DNA of 64,000 nucleotides from Fermentibacter sp964564435. GTDB lineage: Bacteria; Fermentibacterota; Fermentibacteria; Fermentibacterales; Fermentibacteraceae. Both the position numbers and the translations under genes were made by a program. Below, piece by piece: positions 17,328 through 25,104 of this stretch (position 1 is the stretch's first letter; each line of letters begins with the position of its first letter). The notes under the pieces are model-generated. The model searched no databases. It was not told the DNA's origin and saw only the letters and a list, made by a program, of their open reading frames with translations. The DNA lies in the NCBI GenBank assembly GCA_964564435.1, contig CAZMAT010000002.1, positions 186,001 to 250,000 of the forward strand, read 5' to 3'.

Positions 17328-17600
17328 TCAGAACCACCTGTAGAGGACGCCTACCAGTATCAGCCCGAGGAAGCTCATCAGGTTGACCCTGAAGGCTATC
17401 TCCTCGAGAGCGAATCTCATCACCACGAGGTCCAGCCGGAAGGGTCCGAGCGAGAACTCGAGCGAGCCGGCGAAGAAGGATCTGAGCGTGGTCGCCGTGT
17501 CGGGGAGGATCAGGGCCATGCCCTCGCCGAATGCCGTACCCGCCATCATCCCCAGCAGGGACATCGCTATCCAGAACCCGGGTGGTCTCTTGTTGAGCAA
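17328..17600 (-). CDS. DUF4321 small membrane protein
   Basis: 90 residues with two hydrophobic helices near the ends (FWIAMSLLGMMAGTAFGEG and MSFLGLILVGVLYRWF) joined by a segment LGPFRLDLVVMRFALEEIAFRVN typical of the DUF4321 family. It begins a few bases after the Gx-transporter gene and precedes tatA by 12 bases. Function unknown. Confidence 0.75.
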   Translation of the reverse strand: MLNKRPPGFWIAMSLLGMMAGTAFGEGMALILPDTATTLRSFFAGSLEFSLGPFRLDLVVMRFALEEIAFRVNLMSFLGLILVGVLYRWF

Positions 17601-17624
17601 TTCGCCTCCGACGACAGCCCGAAT

Positions 17625-18173
17625 CTATTCTTGGCCCGGTTCCCGAACAAGCCCGCCCTGCAGGCGCGCCATCACACCCGACCTCATCAGGGATGCCGAG
17701 GCGATGCCGACTATCGCGCCGGAAAACACGGCCCACGCTGCGGCCGGCGGCAGAAGCGCCCGCACGGGAAGGCCCGGGAGTATGGCGCATGCGGCTATGA
17801 GCTGGGCGGCCATGCCGGCTGCGCTCCCTGCCACCGAGAGGGCGGTGATGGACAGGCGCCCGGGCACCAGCCGGGAGCATGACCCCATCATCAATGCCGA
17901 CGAAAGAGCGCTGCTCATGGACAGGACGAACGAGGGAGTCGCCAGGGTGCCCGTCGCCAGGGCCACGGCAAGGCATCTGGTGGCGTTCACCCTCGAGGCT
18001 CCCCGCGTACCCATGGTGATCGCCGCCAGGACGCCCGCGATGTTCGCGAATCCCGGCTTGAGGAACGGGAGCGGTCTGGGGAGCAGGCTCTCGGCGAAAC
18101 CCAGCGCCGTCCCAGCGATGACGAGCAGGAGTACGGACGGCCTCCCTGCTTCTCCCTCAGATCCCTGCGGCAT
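17625..18173 (-). CDS. Gx transporter family protein (heptaprenyl diphosphate synthase component I-like)
   Basis: 182 residues, five or six hydrophobic helices, with the family segments LPFLKPGFANIAGVLA and LATGTLATPSFVLSMSSAL. The family is annotated either as an ECF-type substrate-binding membrane protein or as a heptaprenyl diphosphate synthase subunit. Neither assignment can be settled here. It overlaps the preceding GT4 gene by 17 bases. Confidence 0.75.
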   Translation of the reverse strand: MPQGSEGEAGRPSVLLLVIAGTALGFAESLLPRPLPFLKPGFANIAGVLAAITMGTRGASRVNATRCLAVALATGTLATPSFVLSMSSALSSALMMGSCSRLVPGRLSITALSVAGSAAGMAAQLIAACAILPGLPVRALLPPAAAWAVFSGAIVGIASASLMRSGVMARLQGGLVREPGQE

Positions 18174-19251
18174 CCCTGCAGATCCTCTCGAGCTCGTCCA
18201 TGGTCCTCTCCATGTCGAAGTGCGTCAGGGCCCTGGACCTGGCTCCGGCCGACAGGCCACCCCTCAGGGCGTCGTCATCGAGCTTCTCCACTGCTTCGCG
18301 TATGGCCCCCGGATCCCCGACGCGCACCGTCAGACCGCTCTCCCCGTCCCTGTTCACCCAGGGGACCCCTGTGGCTATGTCGGTGCTGATCACGGGGGTT
18401 CCGCACGCCATCGCCTCGACCTGGACGAGCCCGAAGGCCTCCGAGCGTTCCGTCGACGGCAGGATGAGCGCCCTGGCCCCCCTGTAAAGCTCCACCAGCC
18501 TGTCGTCGCTGACGTCGCCTGCGAGCTCGACTAGCGAACCGTCCCTCGATGCGGCCTCGGAGATCTCCTTCGAGAGAGGCCCGCTCCCCGCCATGACGAG
18601 GCGCCGCCCCGGAAGGCCGCGCCAGGCTTCGAGGAGTACGGGGATGCCCTTGTAGCGGCGGAACCTGCCCACAAAGAGGAAGTACCCGCCCCTGCCGTCC
18701 GCGGGGCCCGGGCTGAATCTGCGGGTGTCCACCCCGAGGGGGACCACATGAACGTTCGAGAGTCTGCGGAGGAATCTCGATGACTCCGCGTATGCGGGCG
18801 AGGTGGCCAGGACGGCCCGGGCCCTGCGGAGAAAGGGCCAGAGGAATGGTTCTATCAGCGGCACCAGGAGGGACTGCCTCACTATGTCGCTGTGGTAGGT
18901 CACGATATGGGGGGCATCCAGCCCCGCGAAGGCCCAGGAGACCGCAGCGGTGGGGAGCGGGTGATGGTAGTGCACCAGGTCGAACCGCATCTCGCGGTGG
19001 AGCCTGCGCAGGAGCGACGCCAGCCCGGGGCACACCGGATTCGAGAACAGCCGCCCCAGGCACGGGGCCTCGATCACGGGAGTGCCGTCGATCGAGCGCC
19101 TGCCGACCCCGAGGGCGGGCTTCCGGGAGGCGACGAGGATGGTGGATTCATGCCCCCGCGCAGCCATGGAGGATACGGTGTCGTGTATGTACCTCTCTAT
19201 GCCGCCGTGAACAGGAGGATACACATCCTTGTAGACGTGCAGGATCCTCAT
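18157..19251 (-). CDS. GT4 glycosyltransferase
   Basis: 364 residues, GT-B fold. The N-terminus MRILHVYKDVYPPVHGGIERYIHD is the acceptor-domain start of many GT4 enzymes. The C-terminal domain has FVGRFRRYKGIPVLLEAWRGL, the donor-binding stretch PSTERSEAFGLVQVEAMACGTPVI (E-x7-E motif), and VNRDGESGL. It transfers a sugar from a nucleotide or lipid donor onto a growing glycan on the cytoplasmic side of the membrane. It overlaps a second GT4 gene by 4 bases and is followed by the Gx transporter. Sugar specificity unknown. Confidence 0.9.
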   Translation of the reverse strand: MRILHVYKDVYPPVHGGIERYIHDTVSSMAARGHESTILVASRKPALGVGRRSIDGTPVIEAPCLGRLFSNPVCPGLASLLRRLHREMRFDLVHYHHPLPTAAVSWAFAGLDAPHIVTYHSDIVRQSLLVPLIEPFLWPFLRRARAVLATSPAYAESSRFLRRLSNVHVVPLGVDTRRFSPGPADGRGGYFLFVGRFRRYKGIPVLLEAWRGLPGRRLVMAGSGPLSKEISEAASRDGSLVELAGDVSDDRLVELYRGARALILPSTERSEAFGLVQVEAMACGTPVISTDIATGVPWVNRDGESGLTVRVGDPGAIREAVEKLDDDALRGGLSAGARSRALTHFDMERTMDELERICRDAAGI

Positions 19252-20330
19252 CCCCCGGCCTCCCTGTAGATGCCGGCGACCCGCACGGCCATGGCCCGGT
19301 CGCTCAGCCCGCGTGTGAAATCCCTCAGGACCGATGGATCGCGGCGGCTCTCGAGTGCATCCAGGACGGCATCCCTGATGGATTCCGGAGACTCACCGCA
19401 GAATGCCGCCGCGACGTCGCGGTACACCTCCCGCAAAGCTTCCGCAGGGCCCAGTACGCTCGGCGTCCCTTCCAGGGCGGCCTCCAGGGGGGGCAGCCCG
19501 AAACCTTCGTACAGGGACGGGTACACGAGCAGTTCGGCGCCAGCATAGGCGTCGGCAAGGTCGCTGTCGCCCAGGGCACCGGTCCAGAGAACGCCCGGCA
19601 TCGAACAGAACCTTCTCCGGGTCTCCGCCGGTCCCCATCCCCACCGCCCGGCGACCACCAGGGTCATCCCGGGCCTCGCTGCCGCAATGCCCTTCCAGGC
19701 ATCCAGCAGGGCTGGGATGTTCTTCCTGGGCTCGATCGTGGAGACGCTGAGGATGTAGGAGCCTCCACCCGTGAGCTTCCTCCTGCCCCTCTCCGCGTCC
19801 CCCGACCCGCCGGGACCCGAGGACAGGGGGACCACTCTGAGCTTCGCCGGATCGAGCCCCAGCAGCCTCACCGCTTCCGATGCGGTGAAGGCGCTGTCGG
19901 CCATGACGATGTCGGCCGACCGCGCCGAGCGGGGGAAGACGAGCCTGTAATAGAACCTCCGCAGGGGCGGGAACCATCCCGGGTGCGCCATGAAGGCGAG
20001 ATCGTGGAGGGTCAGGATGGATGCGGCCCCGGGAGGTGCGCATCCCGTGAACGCAGGCATGTGGACGGGCGCGCCCTTCATCCGCGAAGCAGCGATAGGG
20101 GCCAGTATCATCTCGTCGATGACCTTGCGGGAGGATCCTGCACGCGCGTGGGAGAGAGCTTCCCGGAGGCCTGTCAGGCTGCCTCCCGCGGCAACCCTGA
20201 CACCGTCCTCGCCCGCCTCGATCAGACCCCGGAGGAGTCTGGCCAGGTAAACCCCGGTGCCGCCCCTCGAACCGAGGGAGGCGCCGTATATGACTGCCCT
20301 GCAGTCACCGGGAGATCGTGGAATCGTCAC
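19248..20330 (-). CDS. GT4 glycosyltransferase
   Basis: 360 residues, GT-B fold. It has a GTGVYLARLLRGL glycine-rich N-terminal loop, LTLHDLAFMAHP, YILSVSTIEPRKNIPALLDAW, and the donor signature YPSLYEGFGLPPLEAALEGTPSV. This pattern is usual for mannosyl- or rhamnosyltransferases of O-antigen clusters. Its 5' end overlaps the nucleotidyltransferase gene by 26 bases and its 3' end overlaps the next GT4 by 4 bases. Confidence 0.9.
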   Translation of the reverse strand: MTIPRSPGDCRAVIYGASLGSRGGTGVYLARLLRGLIEAGEDGVRVAAGGSLTGLREALSHARAGSSRKVIDEMILAPIAASRMKGAPVHMPAFTGCAPPGAASILTLHDLAFMAHPGWFPPLRRFYYRLVFPRSARSADIVMADSAFTASEAVRLLGLDPAKLRVVPLSSGPGGSGDAERGRRKLTGGGSYILSVSTIEPRKNIPALLDAWKGIAAARPGMTLVVAGRWGWGPAETRRRFCSMPGVLWTGALGDSDLADAYAGAELLVYPSLYEGFGLPPLEAALEGTPSVLGPAEALREVYRDVAAAFCGESPESIRDAVLDALESRRDPSVLRDFTRGLSDRAMAVRVAGIYREAGG

Positions 20331-21285
20331 CCAGGCAGACCGAAACCGGCCTCCCCGTCACGGAGGCCCGGAAGCCCAGCACCGAACCGTCCAGGACGGA
20401 GTCCTCTATCGTGTTGTCGCCGCAGGCGATAGTATCGCGCACCACGGACCCTGCCACCCTGCAGCCCGGCCCGATCGACGCGTATGGACCAAGGATGCAC
20501 CCCTCCACGGAGGCTCCCGGGTCGATGTGGCACGGAGGTATCACGAGGGAGCCCTGGATCTCCGGTGGAGGGGCGCCACGATCCCTGTCCAGGAGTATCC
20601 TGTTGGTCTGGAGAAGTGTCTCGGGCCTGCCGCAGTCGAGCCAGTCGTCGACCCTCACGAGTTCGAACTCCTCACCTCCGTCGATCATCCTCTGCATCGC
20701 GTCGGTGAGCTGGAACTCGCCCCTGGTCCTCACACCTTCGCGCATGAGGTCCTCGCAGGCGCGTATCATCCCGATACCGCTCCGGAACATGTAGATGCCC
20801 ACTATGGCCAGGTCGCTGACGAAATCCGAGGGCTTCTCGACCAGCCTGACGGCCCTGTTACCCTCCTCGACCACGACGCCGAAGCGCGAGGGATCCTCCA
20901 CGGGGCAGACCGCCAGCCTGTTGCGGCTCTCCGAGGCGATATCCGAGAGGTCGGCCTCGAACAATGTGTCGCCCAGCACGACGAGAGTGGGACCGTCGTC
21001 GATCAGGGGGGCGCAGAGCGCTATGGCGCCGGCGAGTCCGTTCATGTTGTCCTGCCGGACGAAATCCACCCTCATCCGGTACTCGGACCTGACCCATTCC
21101 ACGATCGGATCGCCGAGATGACCCACCACCAGCGTGATCCTGTCGACCCCCGCGGGGATGATCCTGTCTATGATGTGGCCCAGCACGGGCCTGCCCGCCA
21201 CCGGCACCAGCGCCTTCGGCGTCGTGTGGGTGACCGGCCTGAGCCTGGTCCCCATTCCGGCGACAGGGATGACAGCGTGCATCAT
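20305..21285 (-). CDS. Sugar-1-phosphate nucleotidyltransferase (RmlA-like, long form)
   Basis: 326 residues. The N-terminal Rossmann-type domain has the GMGTRLRPVTHTTPKALVPVAGRP signature (activation of sugar-1-phosphate by NTP), then VVLGDTLF with the metal Asp and FQLTDAMQRMI. The C-terminal ~80 residues form a left-handed beta-helix (hexapeptide pattern SLVIPPCHIDPGASVEGCIL). It makes an activated sugar such as dTDP- or UDP-glucose, supplying the two GT4 enzymes that follow. It overlaps the ptsI stop by 4 bases. Confidence 0.88.
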   Translation of the reverse strand: MMHAVIPVAGMGTRLRPVTHTTPKALVPVAGRPVLGHIIDRIIPAGVDRITLVVGHLGDPIVEWVRSEYRMRVDFVRQDNMNGLAGAIALCAPLIDDGPTLVVLGDTLFEADLSDIASESRNRLAVCPVEDPSRFGVVVEEGNRAVRLVEKPSDFVSDLAIVGIYMFRSGIGMIRACEDLMREGVRTRGEFQLTDAMQRMIDGGEEFELVRVDDWLDCGRPETLLQTNRILLDRDRGAPPPEIQGSLVIPPCHIDPGASVEGCILGPYASIGPGCRVAGSVVRDTIACGDNTIEDSVLDGSVLGFRASVTGRPVSVCLGDDSTISR

Positions 21286-23045
21286 TCCTCCGATCCCTGG
21301 AAACCGTTCAGGAGAATGGTGGGGAACCTGCCCTGGACATAGCTCCTCGCGAGCTGCCTGACCTTGAGGGCCGAGTCGGAGGCCAGCGCCTCGCCCGCAA
21401 GCCGGGCGGCCTCCGCTGTGTCGACGACCCCTATCATCTTCTTGATGTCGGGGATGAGGGAGATCGACACGCTCAGCTCGTCCACCCCGAGCCCCAGGAG
21501 CAGCGGCACCGCCAGAGGCTCACCCGCTATCTGGCCGCAGACCCCGACCCATCTGCCTGCAGCGTGGCACGTCCTGACGACATGGTCGATCTGCCTGAGC
21601 ACGGCAGGGTGGAGGGGGTCGAACAGGTGTGCTACGTAGGGGCTCCCCCGGTCGACCGCCAGAGTGTACTGCGTGAGGTCGTTCGTGCCTATGGACACGA
21701 AGTCGACGTGCGGTAGGAAGATGTCGATGGCGATGGCTGCCGCCGGGGTCTCGACCATGATGCCGAGGGGTATGCCGGGATCGAACGGGATGCCGTCGCG
21801 TGCGAGTGCGAGCTTCGTGTCCTCGAGCATGTCACGGGTCCTCAACACCTGGTCGAGCTCGGTGACCATCGGTATGAGCAGCCAGGCCGTCCCCTCCACG
21901 GAAGCCCTGAGGATGGCCGAGAGCTGGCGCCTCAGGATGTCGGGCTTGTCGAGGCACACCCTGATCGCGCGCCAGCCCAGGAACGGGTTCCTCTCCCTGA
22001 GCTCCGGGACTCCGGGGAACTTGTCTCCGCCGAGGTCGAGCGTGCGTATCACCACCGGATATGGCTTCATCTCCCGCAGCGCGTGGGAGTACGCCATGCA
22101 CTGCATGTCCTCGTCGTCCGCATCCGGAGAGAGCAGGCGGAGGAACTCGGTGCGGAAGAGGCCGATGCCCCTGCCGCCGTACTTCCTGACCTGGTCCGCC
22201 TCCTGGGAGAACTCGATGTTGCCGGCCAGCTCCACCGGCCTTCCGTCTGCGGTCACGGCGGGATCGGAGGCGTTGCGGGCTATCGCGGCCTCCATCTCGG
22301 AGTACTTGTCACGCAGGATGGTGTAGTATTCGAGCTCGTCCTGCTGGGGATCCAGGATCACCCGCCCGTGGATCCCGTCCACGATGACGGTCATGCCCGG
22401 CTGGACGGCCTCGGCGGCCTCCCTGAGGGCTACGACCGCCGGGATGCCCAGGCTCCTGGCTAGGATGGCGGTGTGCGAGGTGCTGCCGCCCTCGTCTGTC
22501 GCGAAGCCGAGCACCTGGTCCCTGCGGAGCCCGGCCGCCACGGACGGATCGAGCTCCCTGGAGACGAGCACCACCGGCCTGGAGACCCTTCCGAGGGCCT
22601 CCCTCTCGGAACCGAGGAGCTTGGCGAGCACCCTGCGGCCGACGTCCCTGATGTCGGAGGCCCTTTCCCTTATGAGCGGGTCCTCCATGCCCCGGAACCG
22701 CTGGATCACGTCGTTGAGCACCTGGCTGAGAGCGTGCTCCGCGTTGTCGCGGTGTTCGGTGATGCGCCTGCGGACGTCGGCCAGCATGACCGGGTCGTCC
22801 AGCAGCATCATGTGCACGTCGAGGATCTGCCTGCCCTCTACGAGCTCTCCCATGCCGTCCGAGAGGCTGCGGAGCTCCTCGCGGGTGGCGGAGAGGGCGC
22901 CATCCAGCCTGGCCAGCTCCTTCCCGGCCTCCGTCTCCCCGGAGATCTCCCTCCTCGCGACCCTGAGCTCCTCGACGTCGAGCAGGAAGGCGGGTCCGAC
23001 CGCTATCCCGGGCGACGCCGGGGTGCCCTCGAAGGAGCGGCTCAC
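21282..23045 (-). CDS. ptsI: PTS enzyme I
   Basis: 587 residues. The phosphocarrier histidine is His191 in GGSTSHTAILARSLGIPAVV. The PEP-binding barrel shows GIGLFRTEFLRL, FVSIGTNDLTQYTLAVDRG and WVGVCGQIAGEP. It passes phosphate from PEP to HPr. GTG at 23045 was chosen: it is 1 base after the ptsH stop and gives the canonical VSRSFEGTPASPGIAVGPAF start; the longer in-frame reading runs through ptsH. No EII permease gene is present in the window, so a regulatory role together with HprK is likely. Confidence 0.95.
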   Translation of the reverse strand: MSRSFEGTPASPGIAVGPAFLLDVEELRVARREISGETEAGKELARLDGALSATREELRSLSDGMGELVEGRQILDVHMMLLDDPVMLADVRRRITEHRDNAEHALSQVLNDVIQRFRGMEDPLIRERASDIRDVGRRVLAKLLGSEREALGRVSRPVVLVSRELDPSVAAGLRRDQVLGFATDEGGSTSHTAILARSLGIPAVVALREAAEAVQPGMTVIVDGIHGRVILDPQQDELEYYTILRDKYSEMEAAIARNASDPAVTADGRPVELAGNIEFSQEADQVRKYGGRGIGLFRTEFLRLLSPDADDEDMQCMAYSHALREMKPYPVVIRTLDLGGDKFPGVPELRERNPFLGWRAIRVCLDKPDILRRQLSAILRASVEGTAWLLIPMVTELDQVLRTRDMLEDTKLALARDGIPFDPGIPLGIMVETPAAAIAIDIFLPHVDFVSIGTNDLTQYTLAVDRGSPYVAHLFDPLHPAVLRQIDHVVRTCHAAGRWVGVCGQIAGEPLAVPLLLGLGVDELSVSISLIPDIKKMIGVVDTAEAARLAGEALASDSALKVRQLARSYVQGRFPTILLNGFQGSEE

Positions 23046-23046
23046 C

Positions 23047-23313
23047 TCAATCCTCTCCGAAACCGGAGGAAACGAGGCTGCAGAGCTCCTCGACCGCCCT
23101 CTCCTCATCTTCGCCCGACGCCGATATGAGCAGCTCGGTCCCCTGGCCGGCCGCAAGGGTCATGACTCCCATTATGCTCTTGCCGTTGACCTCTTCGATC
23201 CCGTTCGAGATGGTGATCTCGCTGGCGAATACGGCGGCCTTCTTGACGATCAGCGCCGCGGGCCTGGCGTGGACCCCCAGCCTGTTGGGGACTGCTACGG
23301 CTTTCTGGTACAA
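23047..23313 (-). CDS. ptsH: Phosphocarrier protein HPr
   Basis: 88 residues, normal HPr size. Both phosphorylation sites fall at the canonical numbers: His15 in NRLGVHARPAA (phosphorylated by enzyme I) and Ser46 in NGKSIMGVM (phosphorylated by HprK). The start is TTG with an AGGAG sequence about 8 bases upstream. It sits between hprK and ptsI, so all three signalling components are co-transcribed. Confidence 0.95.
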   Translation of the reverse strand: MYQKAVAVPNRLGVHARPAALIVKKAAVFASEITISNGIEEVNGKSIMGVMTLAAGQGTELLISASGEDEERAVEELCSLVSSGFGED

Positions 23314-23336
23314 CTCTCGGCTCCTGATCTACGGCA

Positions 23337-24299
23337 TCATCCGCCGCCGGGGGTTTCCCTCATCCTCTCGATGAGCTTGAGGTCCAGTTCCGCAGGGACG
23401 TCGACTCCGCGGCTCTCGAGCAGGAAGGACATGGCCGCCACCTCGAGCAGGAGGGCGATGTTTCGCCCCGGGAGCACGGGCAGGACTATCTGCGGAATCC
23501 TTACCCCGAGATATGTGGTGGTGCTCCTGTCGAGGCCGGTCCGGTCGAAATCGGGCTTCTGGGTCCAGTCCACCAGCCTGACCTCCATGTCGACGGGATG
23601 GCGGTCCTTGACGGACCTGATCCCGTAGAGCACGGGGATGTTCACCATGCCGAGGCCCCTGATCTCCATGTGGCTGCCCATTATGGCGTCGCCCGTGCCC
23701 AGGAGCTGTTCACCCGTCCGCCTGATACGGACTATGTCGTCTGCGATGAGCCTGTGCCCGCGCTCCACGAGCCCGAGGACCGCTTCGCTCTTCCCGATGG
23801 CGCTGCGCCCGGTCACGAGCTGACCGACGCCGAACACATCGACCAGCGTGCCGTGCACGCACTTCCTCGGCGCGAAGACCTCGGACAGGTAACCGGTCAG
23901 GTCGTGGATCAGGGGGGTCGTGTCCCTAGGGGACCTGAACACGGCGCAGTCGCAGCCGGCGGCCTCCTGGGCGATCTCCGCAGGCGGTTCGAACCCCTTG
24001 GTGACTATGAAGCAGTACACCGGGAACTGGAACAGGTTTCGGACCGCGGACTCACGGGCCTCCTGGTCGAGAGAGGACAGGTACGTGATCTCGGTTTCGC
24101 CGATTATCTGTATCCTGTCGTGCAGGAAGCGGTGTGTGAAGCCGGTGAGGGCCAGACCGGGCCTGTTGATGTCCGGGCTGCCGACGAGCCTGGAGTAGCC
24201 GGTCTCGCCTGAAACCGGTGTGATGAGGAGCTTCTGGCCTATCAGTTCGACGAGCCTCTGTACCGTCATGTCCCCGGGTTCGGGGTACCTGTCCCTCAT
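23337..24299 (-). CDS. hprK: HPr(Ser) kinase/phosphorylase
   Basis: 320 residues, bifunctional kinase/phosphorylase acting on Ser46 of HPr. The catalytic domain shows CVHGTLVDVFGVG (conserved HG), the Walker A GRSAIGKSE, the following IADDIVRI, and the family signature MEIRGLGMVNIPVLYG. The Walker A has Arg and Ala where Asp and Gly are commonest. An in-frame ATG at 24269 (MTVQRLVELIGQKL) matches family N-termini and could be the real start. It starts 1 base after the hpf stop. Confidence 0.93.
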   Translation of the reverse strand: MRDRYPEPGDMTVQRLVELIGQKLLITPVSGETGYSRLVGSPDINRPGLALTGFTHRFLHDRIQIIGETEITYLSSLDQEARESAVRNLFQFPVYCFIVTKGFEPPAEIAQEAAGCDCAVFRSPRDTTPLIHDLTGYLSEVFAPRKCVHGTLVDVFGVGQLVTGRSAIGKSEAVLGLVERGHRLIADDIVRIRRTGEQLLGTGDAIMGSHMEIRGLGMVNIPVLYGIRSVKDRHPVDMEVRLVDWTQKPDFDRTGLDRSTTTYLGVRIPQIVLPVLPGRNIALLLEVAAMSFLLESRGVDVPAELDLKLIERMRETPGGG

Positions 24300-24300
24300 C

Positions 24301-24870
24301 TCAGGCGTTCTCTTCCCTGAGCGGCTTCAGCTCGACGACGCGGCTCGAACCGTCGGAGGCCCTGTAGACGGCGTTCACCGAAGAGGTCTCGGTGTTGTGG
24401 AAGAGCATGCAGTGTCCGCCGGTGAGCTCGTACTCGGTCATGGCGTCCTCCGTGCGCATCCTGGGGAGGGAGTCTATCCTGTCGATCACGAACGGCCCCG
24501 TGAGTTCGGATCCGGAATCGGGCATCCAGATGTCGCCCGCGGAGAGGAACGCTGCGTTGGCGTCCTCCTGCCCGGGCCTGTGGGGATGGCTGTGGAGCCT
24601 GTCCTTGAAGCGCCTGAGCTGCTTCTCGAGATTGCCGACCGTCTCGTCCAGGGCGGCGTACATGTCGTGCGACTGGGCCCTGGCGTCGATCTTGAGCCGG
24701 TCGCCGCGCACCTGGATCCTTGCGTGATTGATGCCGGCCGTGACCTCGAGCACGACGTGTATGTCGTCTATCCCGTCGTAGAACTTCTCCATAACGGAAA
24801 GCTTCTCTCTCGCATAGGTCTTGATGCCCTCGGAGAGCTCGAAGTGCCTGCCGCTGATGTCGATGTTCAT
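24301..24870 (-). CDS. hpf: Ribosome hibernation promoting factor, long form
   Basis: 189 residues. The N-terminal S30AE domain (MNIDISGRHFELSEGIKTYAREKL; ARIQVRGDRLKIDAR) binds the decoding site of idle ribosomes. A linker leads to the C-terminal dimerisation domain (TEDAMTEYELTGGHCMLFHNTET), which in long HPFs joins 70S into 100S particles. A strong GAAAGGAG Shine-Dalgarno precedes ATG 24870. It is the first gene of the long operon with hprK-ptsH-ptsI, mirroring the hpf/PTS neighbourhood found near rpoN in proteobacteria. Confidence 0.95.
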   Translation of the reverse strand: MNIDISGRHFELSEGIKTYAREKLSVMEKFYDGIDDIHVVLEVTAGINHARIQVRGDRLKIDARAQSHDMYAALDETVGNLEKQLRRFKDRLHSHPHRPGQEDANAAFLSAGDIWMPDSGSELTGPFVIDRIDSLPRMRTEDAMTEYELTGGHCMLFHNTETSSVNAVYRASDGSSRVVELKPLREENA

Positions 24871-25043
24871 TGCCCGCTCCTTTCGAAATGCCGGCGCACC
24901 GCACGTGCACACCCCCGGATATGACAAAACGCTGCCCCCCTTGACGGAGCAGCGCATTGAAGGGCCGGGAATGCCACGTGTGCCTTCACGCTCGGATCAT
25001 ACCCGGGGAGTGTCTCCCGGTCAACGACGGGGATGCGCATTTC

Positions 25044-25071
25044 TTGACCCGCCGGCGCGCCCTGATATGTT
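25044..25071 (+). promoter_or_regulatory. Promoter for the gatE-like gene
   Basis: -35 TTGACC (25044-25049) and -10 TATGTT (25066-25071), 16-base spacing. Transcription would start about 25078, leaving a short leader with Shine-Dalgarno GGAAGGAG (25090-25097) before the TTG start. It lies in the 234-base divergent gap between hpf and gatE; no equally clear promoter was seen for the hpf direction. Confidence 0.6.
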
Positions 25072-25104
25072 CGCCCTGATTCATCCACCGGAAGGAGCCC
25101 TCCC

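Noticed and set aside
24871..25043. Promoter for hpf on the minus strand
   Set aside because: No -35/-10 pair with reasonable spacing was convincing, and a GG-N10-GC sigma54 pattern was looked for and not found.
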